DNA of 64,000 nt, from contig NC_066581.1 in the NCBI RefSeq assembly GCF_024323335.1, positions 434,700,136-434,764,135 on the forward strand, in the 5' to 3' direction. The notes under the pieces were generated by a model, which saw nothing but the letters and a program-made list of their open reading frames with translations, searched no databases and was not told where the DNA came from. How positions within the stretch are numbered: position 1 is the stretch's first letter; each line of letters begins with the position of its first letter. Position numbers and translations under genes: made by a program. Shown in pieces: positions 54,039 to 64,000 of the stretch. The stretch is from Lathyrus oleraceus. Its lineage: Eukaryota; Streptophyta; Magnoliopsida; Fabales; Fabaceae.

Positions 54039-56466
54039 GGTGGATCCGACCAAAGTGAAAGCGATACAAGAAATGCCTGAGCCAAGAACAGAGAAACAAG
54101 TTCGTGGTTTCTTAGGGAGGTTGAACTACATTGCAAGGTTCATCTCTCACCTAATAGCCACGTACGAGCCAATTTTTAAGTTGCTGAGAAAAGATCAGGC
54201 TATCAGGTGGAACGATGATTGCTAAAGGGCTTTTGAAAAAATAAAAGAGTATTTGCATAATCCTCCAATCCTTATGCCTCCAGTCCCAGGGAGACCGCTG
54301 ATTATGTATTTGACAGTACTTGATAATTCCATGGGTTGTGTTCTCGGTCAACACGACGAGACAGGTAGGAAAGAGCATGCCATCTACTACCTGAGTAAGA
54401 AATTCACACACTGCGAATCGAGATACTCGATGCTTGAAAAGACATGTTATGCACTTGCATGGGCTGCTAAGCGATTGAGACAATATATGCTGACTCACAC
54501 AACCTTATTGATCTCCAAGATGGATCCAATCAAGTATATATTCGAGAAGCCAGCTCTCACCGGAAGCGTTGCTCGTTGGCAAATGGTACTGACAGAGTAC
54601 GATATCTAGTATACATCCCAGAAAGCCATCAAAGGGAGTATTCTGTCAGACTATCTTGCTCAACAGCCGGTTGAAGATTATGAGCCGATGAAGTTTGATT
54701 TTCCAGATGAAAACATCATGTTCCTCAAGATGAAAGACTGCGAAGAGCCAGTTGTTGAGGAGGGACCTGATCCAGATGAAAAGTGGACTTTGTTGTTTGA
54801 TGGGGCTGTCAATGCTAGAGGAAGTGGAATTGGTGTTGTCATTACTACTCCGAAAGGTGCCCGCATGCCTTTCACCGCTCGTCTGACTTTTGAGTGCACC
54901 AATAACGAAGCTGAGTATGAAGCCTGTATCTTGGGTATTGAGCAAGCCATTGATTTGAGAATCAAGACTTTGGACATCTTTGGAGATTCAGCTCTAGTGA
55001 TTAATCAAGTAAATGGTGATTGGAACACCCTCCAGCCCAATCTGGTCCCTTACAGAGATTACATGAGAAGATTGCTGACTTTCTTCACAACAGTAAAACT
55101 GTATCATATACCTCGTGATGAGAATCAGATGGCAGATGCTCTTGCCACTCTATCCTCCATGATCAACGTGATTCGGTGGAACCACGCTCCCAGGGTCGAT
55201 GTTATGCGCCTCGACAGGGCCGCATATGTGTTCGCTGCTGAACTGGTAGTTGACGACAAGCCCTGGTATCATGACATCAAGTGCTTCCTGAAGAATCAAG
55301 AGTATCCTGCAGGGGCATCCAACAATGATAGAAAGACTTTGAGAAGATTGGCAGGCAGTTTCTTCTTGAACAAAGACGATGTGTTGTATAAGAGGAACTT
55401 CGACATGGTTTTGCTCAGATGCATGGATAGACACGAAGCGGACATGTTAATGCAGGAAGTTCATGAAGGCTCCTTCGGTACTCATGCCGGCGGACATGCA
55501 ATGGCTAAGAAATTGTTGAGAGCAGGTTATTACTGGATGACCATGGAATCTGATTGTTTCAAATATGCTCGGAAGTGCCATAAATGCCAGATTTATGCTG
55601 ATAAGGTACATGTGCCGCCAAATCCTTTGAATGTGATGTCTTTGCCATGGCCTTTTGCTATGTGGGGCATTGATATGATTGGAAAGATTGACCCGACCGC
55701 CTCCAATGGGCATCGCTTCATCCTTGTTGCCATCGACTATTTCACCAAGTGGGTCGAAGCAGCATCATTCGCGAATGTCACCAGACATGTGGTTGCCCGA
55801 TTCATTAAGAAAGAAATCATTTGTCGTTATGGGATTCCCGAAAGAATCATTACTGATAATGGTTCTAATCTCAATAACAAAATGATGAAGGAGTTGTGCC
55901 AGAACTTCAACATTCAGCATCACAATTCTTCCCCTTATCGTCCTAAGATGAACGGTGCTGTTGAGGCAGCAAATAAGAACATAAATAAGATTGTGCAGAA
56001 GATGGTCATTACGTACAGAGATTGGCATGAGATGATACCCTTCGCCTTGCATGGGTACCGTACTTCAGTACGTACATCGACCGGGGCAACCCCTTACTCC
56101 CTTGTGTATGGTATGGAAGCAGTCCTACCTGTTGAAGTGGAGATTCCTTCTCTAAGAGTCCTGTTGGATGTCAAGTTAGACGAAGCCGAATGGATTAGGA
56201 CAAGGTTCAATGAGTTGAGTCTTATCGAAGAGAAGCGAATGGCAGCCATTTGTCATGGGCAGTTGTATCAGATTCGGATGAAGAGAGCCTTTGATCGGAG
56301 AGTGCATCCTCGATGTTTCCAAGTTGGAGATTTGGTGTTGAAAAGGATCCTTCCTCCTCAGACAGATCACAGGGGCAAGTGGACTCCTAACTATGACGGA
56401 CCATATATTATTACCAAGGTTTTCGATGGTGGGGCCTTAATGCTTGCAACTATGGATGGTGAAAAC
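54039..56466 (+). pseudogene. Element B: pol, second part (end of RT to integrase), cut by D
   Basis: It resumes B's pol at the VDPTKVKAIQEMP block and runs in one frame to 56466, broken by TAA at 54223-54225 and TAG at 54607-54609. Domains: RT thumb/connection (GFLGRLNYIARF), first RNase H (GRPLIMYLTVLDNSMG, with catalytic Asp replaced as in E), second RNase H with its first Asp at 54799 (LFDGAVN), and integrase zinc finger (THAGGH to CHKCQIY). The integrase core has D at 55672, D at 55855 and E at 55963 (D35E spacing). The tail NYDGPYIITK, LMLATMDGE ends where element D begins, so the last 15 or so residues are lost. Bases 54039-54043 are the target copy of element C. Confidence 0.93.
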
Positions 56467-56699
56467 TGATAACACGAAATTATATCACATTTTAAGACTT
56501 AATTCAATTAGATTATATTATCATTTACTTTAGTTTATCTCATTTTATCAGATATTATGCAGTATTTCCTTGCTATTTATGTCAGGTATCCATTTTGAAG
56601 CAAAAGTGAAAAAGGGAAGAAAAGGAGGTGTAGAAAGGAGTAAAAAGGAAACAAATATCAAAGACCAAGCCCAGCCCAAAGAAAGCGCACGTTGTGCCT

Positions 56700-56784
56700 G
56701 TGACGGGCGTCACAAGGGTTGTGACGAGCGTCACACTAAAAGCACCCCTGTGACGAGCGTCACACATGGTGTGACAAGCGTCAC
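56700..56784 (+). promoter_or_regulatory. Four TGACG/CGTCA palindromes in D U3
   Basis: GTGACGGGCGTCAC (56700), GTGACGAGCGTCAC (56721), GTGACGAGCGTCAC (56750) and GTGACAAGCGTCAC (56771). Starts are 21, 29 and 21 bases apart. Each carries TGACG (or TGACA) on one strand and TGACG on the other, which is the core bound by TGA-type bZIP factors. The cluster lies about 140 bases upstream of the TATA box. The function is inferred. Confidence 0.7.
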
Positions 56785-56925
56785 ACCATTCCACTAGCTT
56801 TTTGGCGCAAGTCACGCCCTCAGAAGAATTGAAGAGACGTTGAAAGAGTTCGTGTCCTATGCCCACGCCGTGTATTTAGCCATGCTGAAGACTCGTGGGA
56901 AACAAAAAAGCAGTTAGAAGCACTA

Positions 56926-56934
56926 CTATAAATA
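56926..56934 (+). promoter_or_regulatory. Element D LTR TATA box
   Basis: TATAAATAG within CACTACTATAAATAGC, a strong plant TATA, followed about 30-50 bases on by a pyrimidine-rich stretch (CTTCCTCTCCCC). Placement is good for the U3/R border. Confidence 0.75.
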
Positions 56935-57581
56935 GCTACATTAGAAACCTAAAAGGGTCCCGCTTCCTCTCCCCTCTTTTGCCGTCTACTCTGCCGAAGC
57001 TTTTCAAACCTTCTGTTTTAGCTTTTGCTTATTTTTCTTTTCCAGCATTGTTTATTTTATTTATTTCTTTTGCAAGCTTTACATTCTTTTTCCCTTGCAA
57101 ATTTACCTTTCCCGTTTTAGCTTTTAGATATTTTTCGCATAATAGTTTCTACACCGGAAACTATTGTGCAACTTTATACCGGATTTAACCTTACGTTATA
57201 TTCCAGTTTTATTTCCTTGATTTAATTTACTGTTTAATTGAAGAATCCAAGAACAAATCCTACCGGCTTGTGGTGGAGTGTTCAAGACTATTGTATTACG
57301 CATTCAGGTTCTTTAATCATTATTTAATATTTTGTTTTATTATTTATCTATATTATCTGCCTGGAATGAGTCTGTTTATGCATGATATAAATTCTTATTT
57401 ATTTAGCATGTCTGGCTAATTTGCCTAGGTATCGGTATGTAAAGTAAGCAGAATAAGGGATCAAGACTGAGTCGGTCTATCTAAACTTAAAATCAAAATC
57501 AATCTTTTTACGGTCTCAACTTACAGGTTTAATAACAAGATTTTTTACAAAAGTAAAAGACATAAAGAAGTTAAAATCAAT

Positions 57582-57920
57582 AGAGCGAGAGTTTGAGATT
57601 TTAACTGGACAGTGTAAGTTAGGCATTAATTCTAGATCAGGGCGAGAGCAAGTTTTAGAGTTAATTAAATTCTGACCTTTTCCAAAAAGTATTTTTAAAG
57701 ATTGAATGTGAGGACGAGAGTTAAGCATTTGGATTTGATTATATAACCTAAGTCAACAGAGCGAGAGTTTGAGATAAGGGTGTTTAAAACGGTCAGTATT
57801 TTCTTAAAAGGAGTTTCTGCAACTTTATTGTTTTCAAAATATGGTTTTTGACTTAATTATAAGTGACAGCTACATTAATATAAAATCATGGTTTATTCAA
57901 CAGAGCGAGAGTTTGGGATA
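57582..57920 (+). repeat. Spaced AGAGCGAGAGTTTGAGAT repeats in D LTR
   Basis: Full copies at 57582 and about 57758, a near copy (GAGAGTTTGGGATA) at about 57902, and partial ones (GGCGAGAGCA at 57641, GGACGAGAG at 57712). The irregular spacing of 60-140 bases suggests old tandem units with decay between cores. Confidence 0.75.
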
Positions 57921-58236
57921 AAACCTTTAACCAATAAAGTTAACCGAAACGATTCATTTTAAAACCAAGAAACCGACAAAGACTTGATTCCCTAGTTTTG
58001 ACGAACTACATACCGATATCCGTTTCATTAATATTTAATCTAGATATTAGTTTAGCTCTTAGTTTTTCCCCAAACAATCAAACATTTTCACCTTAGATTT
58101 ACGTAGTAACCTTAGATAACGGTATATCGATTCATAAGTCCCTGTGGGATCGATATCTTTTAAAACTACGCGATAGAACTGTGCACTTGCAGTTTGTATC
58201 CAATTCTCGACTCACCCAGTCGAGTGATCAAGTTTT

Positions 58237-58254
58237 TGGCGCCGTTGCCGGGGA
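58237..58254 (+). other. Element D primer binding site (tRNA-Asp)
   Basis: TGGCGCCGTTGCCGGGGA is the exact complement of the 3' end of plant tRNA-Asp as I recall it (CCCCGGCAACGGCGCCA). Typical for Athila elements. Confidence 0.9.
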
Positions 58255-58343
58255 CTTTTATTCAATTGATATCGTAACTCTTCCGTTACGCTGTAGAGAC
58301 TAAGGTTTCTTTTTCTTCTATTTTCTTTCTTTCGTTGATTTGT

Positions 58344-61300
58344 ATGCCACGCACTCGCTCACAAGGCGAACCGCTCTATTTACGAATCAACGATATCGAA
58401 CTATATCTCCGAGTCTTACGACGAATTCGGGAATATCGTGCTGCGAACAATCTCCCTCCTGTAGACCTTCCTGATTTCAAAAACATTTTTCCTTCGATAC
58501 CCGAGATGGCAGAACCAGCTCGTGCTCTTAGAGATTACGCCGCTCCATCGCAAGATGAACCGCATTCAAGTATTGCTCCGCCCGCAATCGAAGCAAACAA
58601 CTTTGAACTTAAACCTTCGCTGTTGCAGGCTGTGCAACAGAACCAATTCTCTGGAAATCTTACCGAAGATCCAAACCTTCATTTATCCGTATTTGTCCAA
58701 TACGCTGATACTGTTAAAGCTAATGGTGTCACTTCAGAGGCAATTCGACTTCGTCTTTTTCCTTTCTCATTAAGAGATAGCGCTAGAAGATGGCTTCAAT
58801 CACTTCCTTCCAACTCAATCACCACATGGAACGAGTTGAAGAAAGTTTTTCTTGCCCGATATTTTCCGCCAAGCAAAACAGCTATGTTAAGAGCCCAGAT
58901 AAACGGATTTAAACAGAAAGACAACGAGTCTCTTTTCGAAGCATGGGAAAGATACAAAGACATGATGAGACTTTGCCCACACCATGGTTTGGAAGACTGG
59001 TTAGTAATTCACACATTTTATAATGGTCTCTTATACAATACAAGGTTAACAATAGACGCCGCTGCAGGTGGTGCACTAATGAACAAACCCTATGCTGATG
59101 CTTACCAGCTTATCGAGAGCATGGCCCAAAACCACTATCAGTGGGGAACCGAACGAACAACGGTGGAAAAACCTCAACCGAAAACTGGCATGTACGAGAT
59201 AAGTAACCTTGATCACGTCAATGCAAAAGTGGATGCTTTGGTCCAGAAAATTGAAAGTTTAAACGTATCACCTCCAGCCGCCGTGGTTGCTATAACTCAG
59301 AATTGCGAGGTCTGTGGAATCCAAGGCCACACTCCTGCGGAATGTCAACTCTTGACTGGAATCCAAGCAGAGCAAGTAAACTATGCTCAAGGAAGCCCCT
59401 ATTCGAATACCTATAACCCAAATTGGAAGAACCATCCAAACTTTTCATATAAGAGTAATAATGCTTTATACGCACCTGGACAGTCTCCAAATCAAGCCTC
59501 ATCTATACCTTCGGGATATCAGAAACAGAATCCTAACAATAATACCCCTAGAAAATCCAACTTGGAAATCATGATGGAAAACTTTATAGCTTCCCAACAA
59601 CAAACCAATAAAGATTTCTTAAACCAGAACATACACACTGGCGAACAACTTAAACAACTAGCAAGCAAAGTAGATGCCTTGGCTACCCATAACAAAATGC
59701 TAGAAACACAAATATCTCAAGTAGCTCAACAACAAGCACCTACTGCTGCCCCAACTGGTACATTCCCTGGACAGCCCCAACCCAATCCGAGAAGCCAAGC
59801 TCATGCAATTATATTAAGAAGTGGAACGGAAGTGGAAGGACCGTCTGACCCAAGGATAGAAAACCAAGACCCTAAGAAATCTACTGAGGAAAGTGAACCT
59901 AAGGAAAAGGAAGAGAGTAATAAGGAAACCCTAGAAAAGAAGGAACCTTATGTACCTCCACCACCTTACAAACCACCTATACCTTACCCTCAAAGGCTTG
60001 TTAAAACCAAAGATGTAGGCCAATTTAGGAAATTTGTTGATCTCCTTAAGCAATTAAACGTTACAATTCCGTTTACCGAAGCTATTAAGCAGATGCCCTC
60101 ATATGCTAAATTCTTAAAAGAAATCCTTTCTAATAAGAGGAAACTTGAGGATAGCGAAACCGTTACACTCCCTGCCGAATGTAGCGCTATAATCCAAAAC
60201 ATGCCCCCTAAACTCAAGGATCCGGGTAGTTTCTCTATACCCTGTCACATAGGAAAATTTGTCATCGACAAAGCCTTATGCGATTTAGGAGCCGGAATTA
60301 GCGTTATGCCTTTATCCATATGTAAGAAACTGGAAATGGGAGAATTAAGACCGACCAAAATGTCTGTGCAATTAGCAGATCGTTCCATCAAATATCCTGT
60401 AGGAATCCTTGAAAACGTTCCCGTACGCATAGGTCAGTTTTACATTCCCACTGACTTCACAATTATGGACATTAGAGAAGATGATACTACACCTATTATA
60501 CTAGGAAGACCATTCTTAGCAACTGCCGGTGCAATCATTGACGTAAAACGAGGACGACTCACCTTCGAAGTAGGTGAAGAGAAAATTGAATTCATTCTTT
60601 CCCAATTCTTGAAAGCACCTGCAATAGAAGATACATGTTACTTCATGGATATCATCGATGAATGCATAAAAGAAGCAAAGTCAGGAGAAGACAAATCATC
60701 AGACTATCTTTTAGAGGACAAATCTAACCAATGTTTAGCAATAACACCGGACCCTACGCAGTGTCTTAACAAACCAACCCCTGATTTGAAAACACTTCCC
60801 AAAAATCTGAGATATGAATTCCTAGACTTAGAACTTGAACGACCTGTGATAGTTAATGCAGATCTAGGAAGACTCGAAACAGAAAAACTCCTACATATCT
60901 TAAGAAAATACCCAACCGCACTAGGATACCACATAACCGATCTTAAAGGAATAAGCCCTTCTATTTGTATGCACCGCATCATGTTAGAAGAAGACTGTAA
61001 AACCTCTAGGGAACACCAGAGAAGACTAAATCCGATCTTAAGTGAGGTAGTAAAGAAAGAAATAACCAAGTTATTGGAAGCAGGTATTATATATCCTATA
61101 TCTGATAGCAAATGGGTTAGTCCTGTACACGTTGTACCAAAGAAAGGAGGCATAACCGTTATTGAAAACGAAAAAGGAGAAACTATAACTAAACGAATCG
61201 AATCGGGATGGAGAATGTGCATTGATTATAGGAAACTAAACAAAGCAACCCGAAAAGATCATTTCCCTTTACCATTCATTGACCAAATGTTAGAACGATT

Positions 61301-63737
61301 AGCTAAACATTCACATTTCTGTTATTTAGACGGTTATTCAGGCTTCTTTCAAATACCAATTCACCCTGATGACCAAGAAAAGACAACATTCACATGCCCT
61401 TTTGGTACCTTCGCTTATAGACGAATGCCGTTTGGTCTGTGTAATGCCCCTGCAACTTTTCAAAGATGCATGATGGCGATTTTCGCCGACTTTCTCGAAA
61501 ACATCATGGAAGTATTTATGGATGACTTTTCTGTATACGGACAAAGTTTCGAAGAATGCCTTGAAAACCTGGAAAGAGTTCTTGAGCGATGTGTAAAAGT
61601 AAACTTAGTACTTAATTGGGAAAAGTGCCACTTTATGGTACAAGAAGGAATTGTTTTAGGACACATCATCTCGAACAGAGGAATTGAAGTAGACAAGGCC
61701 AAAATAGAGGTAATCGAAAATCTTCAACCCCCAAGAACCGTGAGAGAAGTACGAAGCTTTTTAGGACACGCCGGTTTTTACCGACGATTCATCAAAGACT
61801 TCTCTAAGATAACTAAACCCTTAACCGGACTGTTGATGAAAGATGCTGAATTCATATTCGACGATAACTGTTTAAAAGCATTTCAAACTCTTAAACAAGC
61901 ATTGATCTCAGCACCCATTATGCAGACACCAGACTGGAATGAACCATTCGAAATAATGTGTGATGCCAGTGATTATGTTGTAGGTGCTGTTCTAGGACAA
62001 AGAAAGGATAAAAAGCTTCACGTTATATATTACGCTAGCAGAACCCTGGATGAAGCGCAAATGAATTATGCCACAACCGAGAAAGAACTCCTAGCAGTGG
62101 TATTTGCGCTAGATAAATTTCGTTCTTACTTGGTAGGAGCCAAAATAATAGTTTATACCGATCACGCTGCTATCAGGTACCTTTTAACAAAAAAAGATGC
62201 TAAACCTAGACTCCTAAGATGGATCTTGTTGCTACAAGAATTCGACTTAGAAATCAAGGACAAGAAAGGAACTGAAAACGTAGTAGCGGACCACCTCTCT
62301 AGACTTGAGAACCTTGAACCGGAAAGAACATCAATTAATGATGATTTCTCGTACGACAAACTTATAGCTACTTTGGAAGAGAACAACTCCGACATACAAG
62401 TAGAAACCACCTTAGCTATATCTGTCACACCATGGTACGCTGATCTAGTCAATTATTTAGCTGCCGGAATAGTTCCACCTACTTTATCTTACCAGCAGAA
62501 GAAACGATTCTTCCACGACATAAAACACTATTACTGGGATGATCCCTTACTTTTCAAAAGAGGCCCCGATGGTATTTTCCGTCGATGTATACCCGAAGAA
62601 GAGGTAGAAAATATAATCCAACACTGTCACTCCGCGCCTTATGGTGGACACACAAGTACATCCAAGACCTGCTCTAAAATCCTACAAGCTGGCTTTTATT
62701 GGCCAACTATTTGGAAGGACGTGCATACGGCTATTAAGGAGTGTGGCAGATGTCAACGCACGGGAAACATATCTAGACGTGACGAGATGCCACAAAAAGG
62801 TATTTTGGAAGTAGAGATTTTCGACGTGTGGGGGATAGACTTCATGGGACCTTTCCCATCCTCTTTCGGTAACAAATACATACTCGTGGCAGTTGACTAC
62901 GTATCAAAGTGGATCGAAGCTATAGCTTCTCCAACAAATGACACCCGAGTAGTAACTAGACTCTTTAAAAATATAATATTTCCGAGATTTGGCATCCCAA
63001 GAATAGTAGTCAGTGATGGTGGATCACACTTTATATCCAAGGTACTCGAAAAACTACTACTTAAATATGGAGTGAGACATAGGATAGCAACACCTTACCA
63101 CCCTCAAACCAGTGGACAAGTGGAAGTATCTAACAGAGAAATCAAGCAAATACTAGAAAAAACGGTCGCCACTTCAAGGAAAGATTGGTCATTGAAATTA
63201 CCAGAAGCTTTGTGGGCATACCGAACTGCTTATAAAACCCCCATAGGGACGACCCCATTTAAGCTCATTTATGGAAAATCCTGTCACCTCCCGGTAGAAT
63301 TAGAACATAAAGCCTATTGGGCTATTAGAAATTTAAATTTGAATTATAAAGCCGCCGGTGAAAAGAGAATTCTTGACATAAACGAATTAGAGGAACTCAG
63401 AAGAGACGCCTATGAAAATGCCAAAATCTATAAAGAAATAACAAAACAATGGCATGACAAGCGTATATCAAGGAAAATCTTCAAGCAAGGCGACGCAGTA
63501 CTTTTATTTAACTCTAGACTAAAGTTATTCCCGGGAAAACTACGATCCAGATGGTCAGGACCTTTTCATATCACTAAAATCTTTCCCAGTGGAGCGGTAG
63601 AAATAAAAGGACAATCTACAGAACCGTTCACCGTAAACGGGCAACGTCTGAAACATTATCACTATGCGGAAACCAACGAGGATTCGCAAATTCTACACTT
63701 AGACGAAACGCCCCCAGGACCCATCAATTATATTTAA
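58344..63737 (+). CDS. gag-pol: Athila/Cyclops-type gag-pol polyprotein, intact
   Basis: 1797 residues from the ATG at 58344 ([10 protein letters not shown]); an in-frame non-ATG extension upstream is ignored. Gag is about 95-280 ([30 protein letters not shown]), with a CCHC knuckle at 321-334 ([14 protein letters not shown]). A Gln-rich linker and a charged, Pro-rich stretch (about 500-550) follow. The protease has DLGAG with Asp647, a variant of the usual D-S/T-G. RT is about 950-1110 ([24 protein letters not shown]) with FMDD at 1058-1061. RNase H starts at CDASD (Asp1207) with complete TDH. The integrase zinc finger runs from His1427 to CGRCQRTG, and the core is D1499, D1558, E1594 (D35E). 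Gag and pol are in one frame without an intron, unlike the Ogre elements here. No stop or frameshift is seen, which points to a young copy. Confidence 0.95.
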   Translation: MPRTRSQGEPLYLRINDIELYLRVLRRIREYRAANNLPPVDLPDFKNIFPSIPEMAEPARALRDYAAPSQDEPHSSIAPPAIEANNFELKPSLLQAVQQNQFSGNLTEDPNLHLSVFVQYADTVKANGVTSEAIRLRLFPFSLRDSARRWLQSLPSNSITTWNELKKVFLARYFPPSKTAMLRAQINGFKQKDNESLFEAWERYKDMMRLCPHHGLEDWLVIHTFYNGLLYNTRLTIDAAAGGALMNKPYADAYQLIESMAQNHYQWGTERTTVEKPQPKTGMYEISNLDHVNAKVDALVQKIESLNVSPPAAVVAITQNCEVCGIQGHTPAECQLLTGIQAEQVNYAQGSPYSNTYNPNWKNHPNFSYKSNNALYAPGQSPNQASSIPSGYQKQNPNNNTPRKSNLEIMMENFIASQQQTNKDFLNQNIHTGEQLKQLASKVDALATHNKMLETQISQVAQQQAPTAAPTGTFPGQPQPNPRSQAHAIILRSGTEVEGPSDPRIENQDPKKSTEESEPKEKEESNKETLEKKEPYVPPPPYKPPIPYPQRLVKTKDVGQFRKFVDLLKQLNVTIPFTEAIKQMPSYAKFLKEILSNKRKLEDSETVTLPAECSAIIQNMPPKLKDPGSFSIPCHIGKFVIDKALCDLGAGISVMPLSICKKLEMGELRPTKMSVQLADRSIKYPVGILENVPVRIGQFYIPTDFTIMDIREDDTTPIILGRPFLATAGAIIDVKRGRLTFEVGEEKIEFILSQFLKAPAIEDTCYFMDIIDECIKEAKSGEDKSSDYLLEDKSNQCLAITPDPTQCLNKPTPDLKTLPKNLRYEFLDLELERPVIVNADLGRLETEKLLHILRKYPTALGYHITDLKGISPSICMHRIMLEEDCKTSREHQRRLNPILSEVVKKEITKLLEAGIIYPISDSKWVSPVHVVPKKGGITVIENEKGETITKRIESGWRMCIDYRKLNKATRKDHFPLPFIDQMLERLAKHSHFCYLDGYSGFFQIPIHPDDQEKTTFTCPFGTFAYRRMPFGLCNAPATFQRCMMAIFADFLENIMEVFMDDFSVYGQSFEECLENLERVLERCVKVNLVLNWEKCHFMVQEGIVLGHIISNRGIEVDKAKIEVIENLQPPRTVREVRSFLGHAGFYRRFIKDFSKITKPLTGLLMKDAEFIFDDNCLKAFQTLKQALISAPIMQTPDWNEPFEIMCDASDYVVGAVLGQRKDKKLHVIYYASRTLDEAQMNYATTEKELLAVVFALDKFRSYLVGAKIIVYTDHAAIRYLLTKKDAKPRLLRWILLLQEFDLEIKDKKGTENVVADHLSRLENLEPERTSINDDFSYDKLIATLEENNSDIQVETTLAISVTPWYADLVNYLAAGIVPPTLSYQQKKRFFHDIKHYYWDDPLLFKRGPDGIFRRCIPEEEVENIIQHCHSAPYGGHTSTSKTCSKILQAGFYWPTIWKDVHTAIKECGRCQRTGNISRRDEMPQKGILEVEIFDVWGIDFMGPFPSSFGNKYILVAVDYVSKWIEAIASPTNDTRVVTRLFKNIIFPRFGIPRIVVSDGGSHFISKVLEKLLLKYGVRHRIATPYHPQTSGQVEVSNREIKQILEKTVATSRKDWSLKLPEALWAYRTAYKTPIGTTPFKLIYGKSCHLPVELEHKAYWAIRNLNLNYKAAGEKRILDINELEELRRDAYENAKIYKEITKQWHDKRISRKIFKQGDAVLLFNSRLKLFPGKLRSRWSGPFHITKIFPSGAVEIKGQSTEPFTVNGQRLKHYHYAETNEDSQILHLDETPPGPINYI

Positions 63738-64000
63738 CAGTTTCTTTGTCGAGCTTGCGACGTGTAAACAAAGCGCTTGGTGGGAGACAACCCACTAATT
63801 AGTTTGCTATTTTCTTATTCTATTATTATCATTTCACTATTTTCTTTCTTAATTATTCTTTTAATTTTTTGTTTAGTATTCATTCTTTATTTATTCAAAA
63901 ATATAAAAAAATATAATAATAATATTTTTTCTTCTTTCGGCATTTGGCCAAATCCTGACTTAAACTCATGTCTTCTTTTTCTCTAGCTAGCACTAACCAG
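63738..64000 (+). other. Element D, start of region after pol
   Basis: Shortly after the stop comes AAGCGCTTGGTGGGAGACAA (63771-63790) followed by CCCACTAATT. A close relative of this block follows pol in Athila elements as I remember them. After that, a T-rich noncoding stretch to the window end. No env-like ORF is visible before the edge. Confidence 0.6.

Larger units (their letters stand above)
56467..58230 (+). repeat. Element D 5' LTR (about 1.76 kb)
   Basis: TGATAACAC (56467) to GAGTGATCA (58230). U3 has a palindrome cluster (56700-56784) and a TATA box (56926). The downstream part has a spaced GCGAGAG repeat (57582-57920). The end is inferred from the position of the primer site; the other LTR is not in view. 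The length agrees with the roughly 1.5-1.6 kb I recall for Cyclops. Confidence 0.85.
56467..64000 (+). mobile_element. Element D: Athila/Cyclops-type LTR retrotransposon, 5' part
   Basis: The LTR (56467-58230) starts TGATAACAC, followed by a tRNA-Asp primer site and one long gag-pol frame ending at 63737. It is inserted after AAAAC in element B's pol. The gag type ([20 protein letters not shown]), the lack of a chromodomain and the primer site place it in the Athila group, to which pea Cyclops belongs. The env-like ORF, 3' LTR and right target copy would lie beyond the window. Confidence 0.9.

Noticed and set aside
63738..64000. Env-like ORF expected after Athila pol
   Set aside because: No ORF with membrane features begins before the window ends, so it cannot be claimed.
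1..64000. Host genes among the elements
   Set aside because: Every ORF above about 150 codons is a retrotransposon frame or its shadow, and the remaining sequence is accounted for by LTRs, leaders and 3' UTRs.

Overview
The window is wholly transposable-element DNA from a large plant genome, most likely a legume of the pea/vetch/lentil tribe (Fabeae). The reasons are a giant Ogre element, an Athila/Cyclops-type element with a tRNA-Asp primer site, and older Ogre/Tat copies packed into one another with no host gene in 64 kb. The first six bases are AAGCTT, as expected at the end of a HindIII-cloned BAC insert. I see no rRNA, tRNA, CRISPR or bacterial feature.

Five LTR retrotransposons can be separated, named here A to E for reference. 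A (minus strand, 1-1516) is a decayed Ogre fragment: the start of gag and the end of ORF1. B (plus strand) is an older Ogre/Tat element inserted into A's ORF1. Its 5' LTR is 1517-1912 plus 32586-34704, then come primer site, ORF1, gag-pro, intron and pol, ending at 56466. E (plus strand, 1913-32585, 30.7 kb) is a full Ogre inserted in B's 5' LTR just upstream of B's TATA box. C (minus strand, 42152-54038, 11.9 kb) is a same-family deletion derivative inserted into B's RT region with a perfect GGTGG target duplication. D (plus strand, 56467 to window end) is an Athila/Cyclops-type element that cuts off the last codons of B's pol; only its 5' LTR, gag-pol and the start of its 3' part are in view.

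E is the one element that looks complete and young. Its two 7.9-kb LTRs differ by only three substitutions and one 1-base indel by eye. ORF1, gag-pro and pol are open, and a 277-base intron with GT..AG ends lies between gag-pro and pol, placed so that splicing keeps one reading frame. The same intron, in the same phase, is found in B and C. Pol carries RT, a first RNase H domain that has lost catalytic positions, a second (archaeal-type) RNase H with an intact D-E-D-D set, and integrase.

The least expected structure is in E's 5-kb 3' untranslated region: six copies of a 43-base hairpin whose stem changes are compensated on both sides. Other notable points are four TGACG/CGTCA palindromes upstream of the TATA box in D's LTR, a duplicated hairpin in E's leader, and C, which keeps an intact 1121-residue gag-pro but has lost ORF1, the RT core and the integrase core.

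Relative order of insertion from the nesting: A, then B; then C, D and E into B. LTR divergence makes C older (about 1 percent between LTRs) than E (about 0.04 percent).
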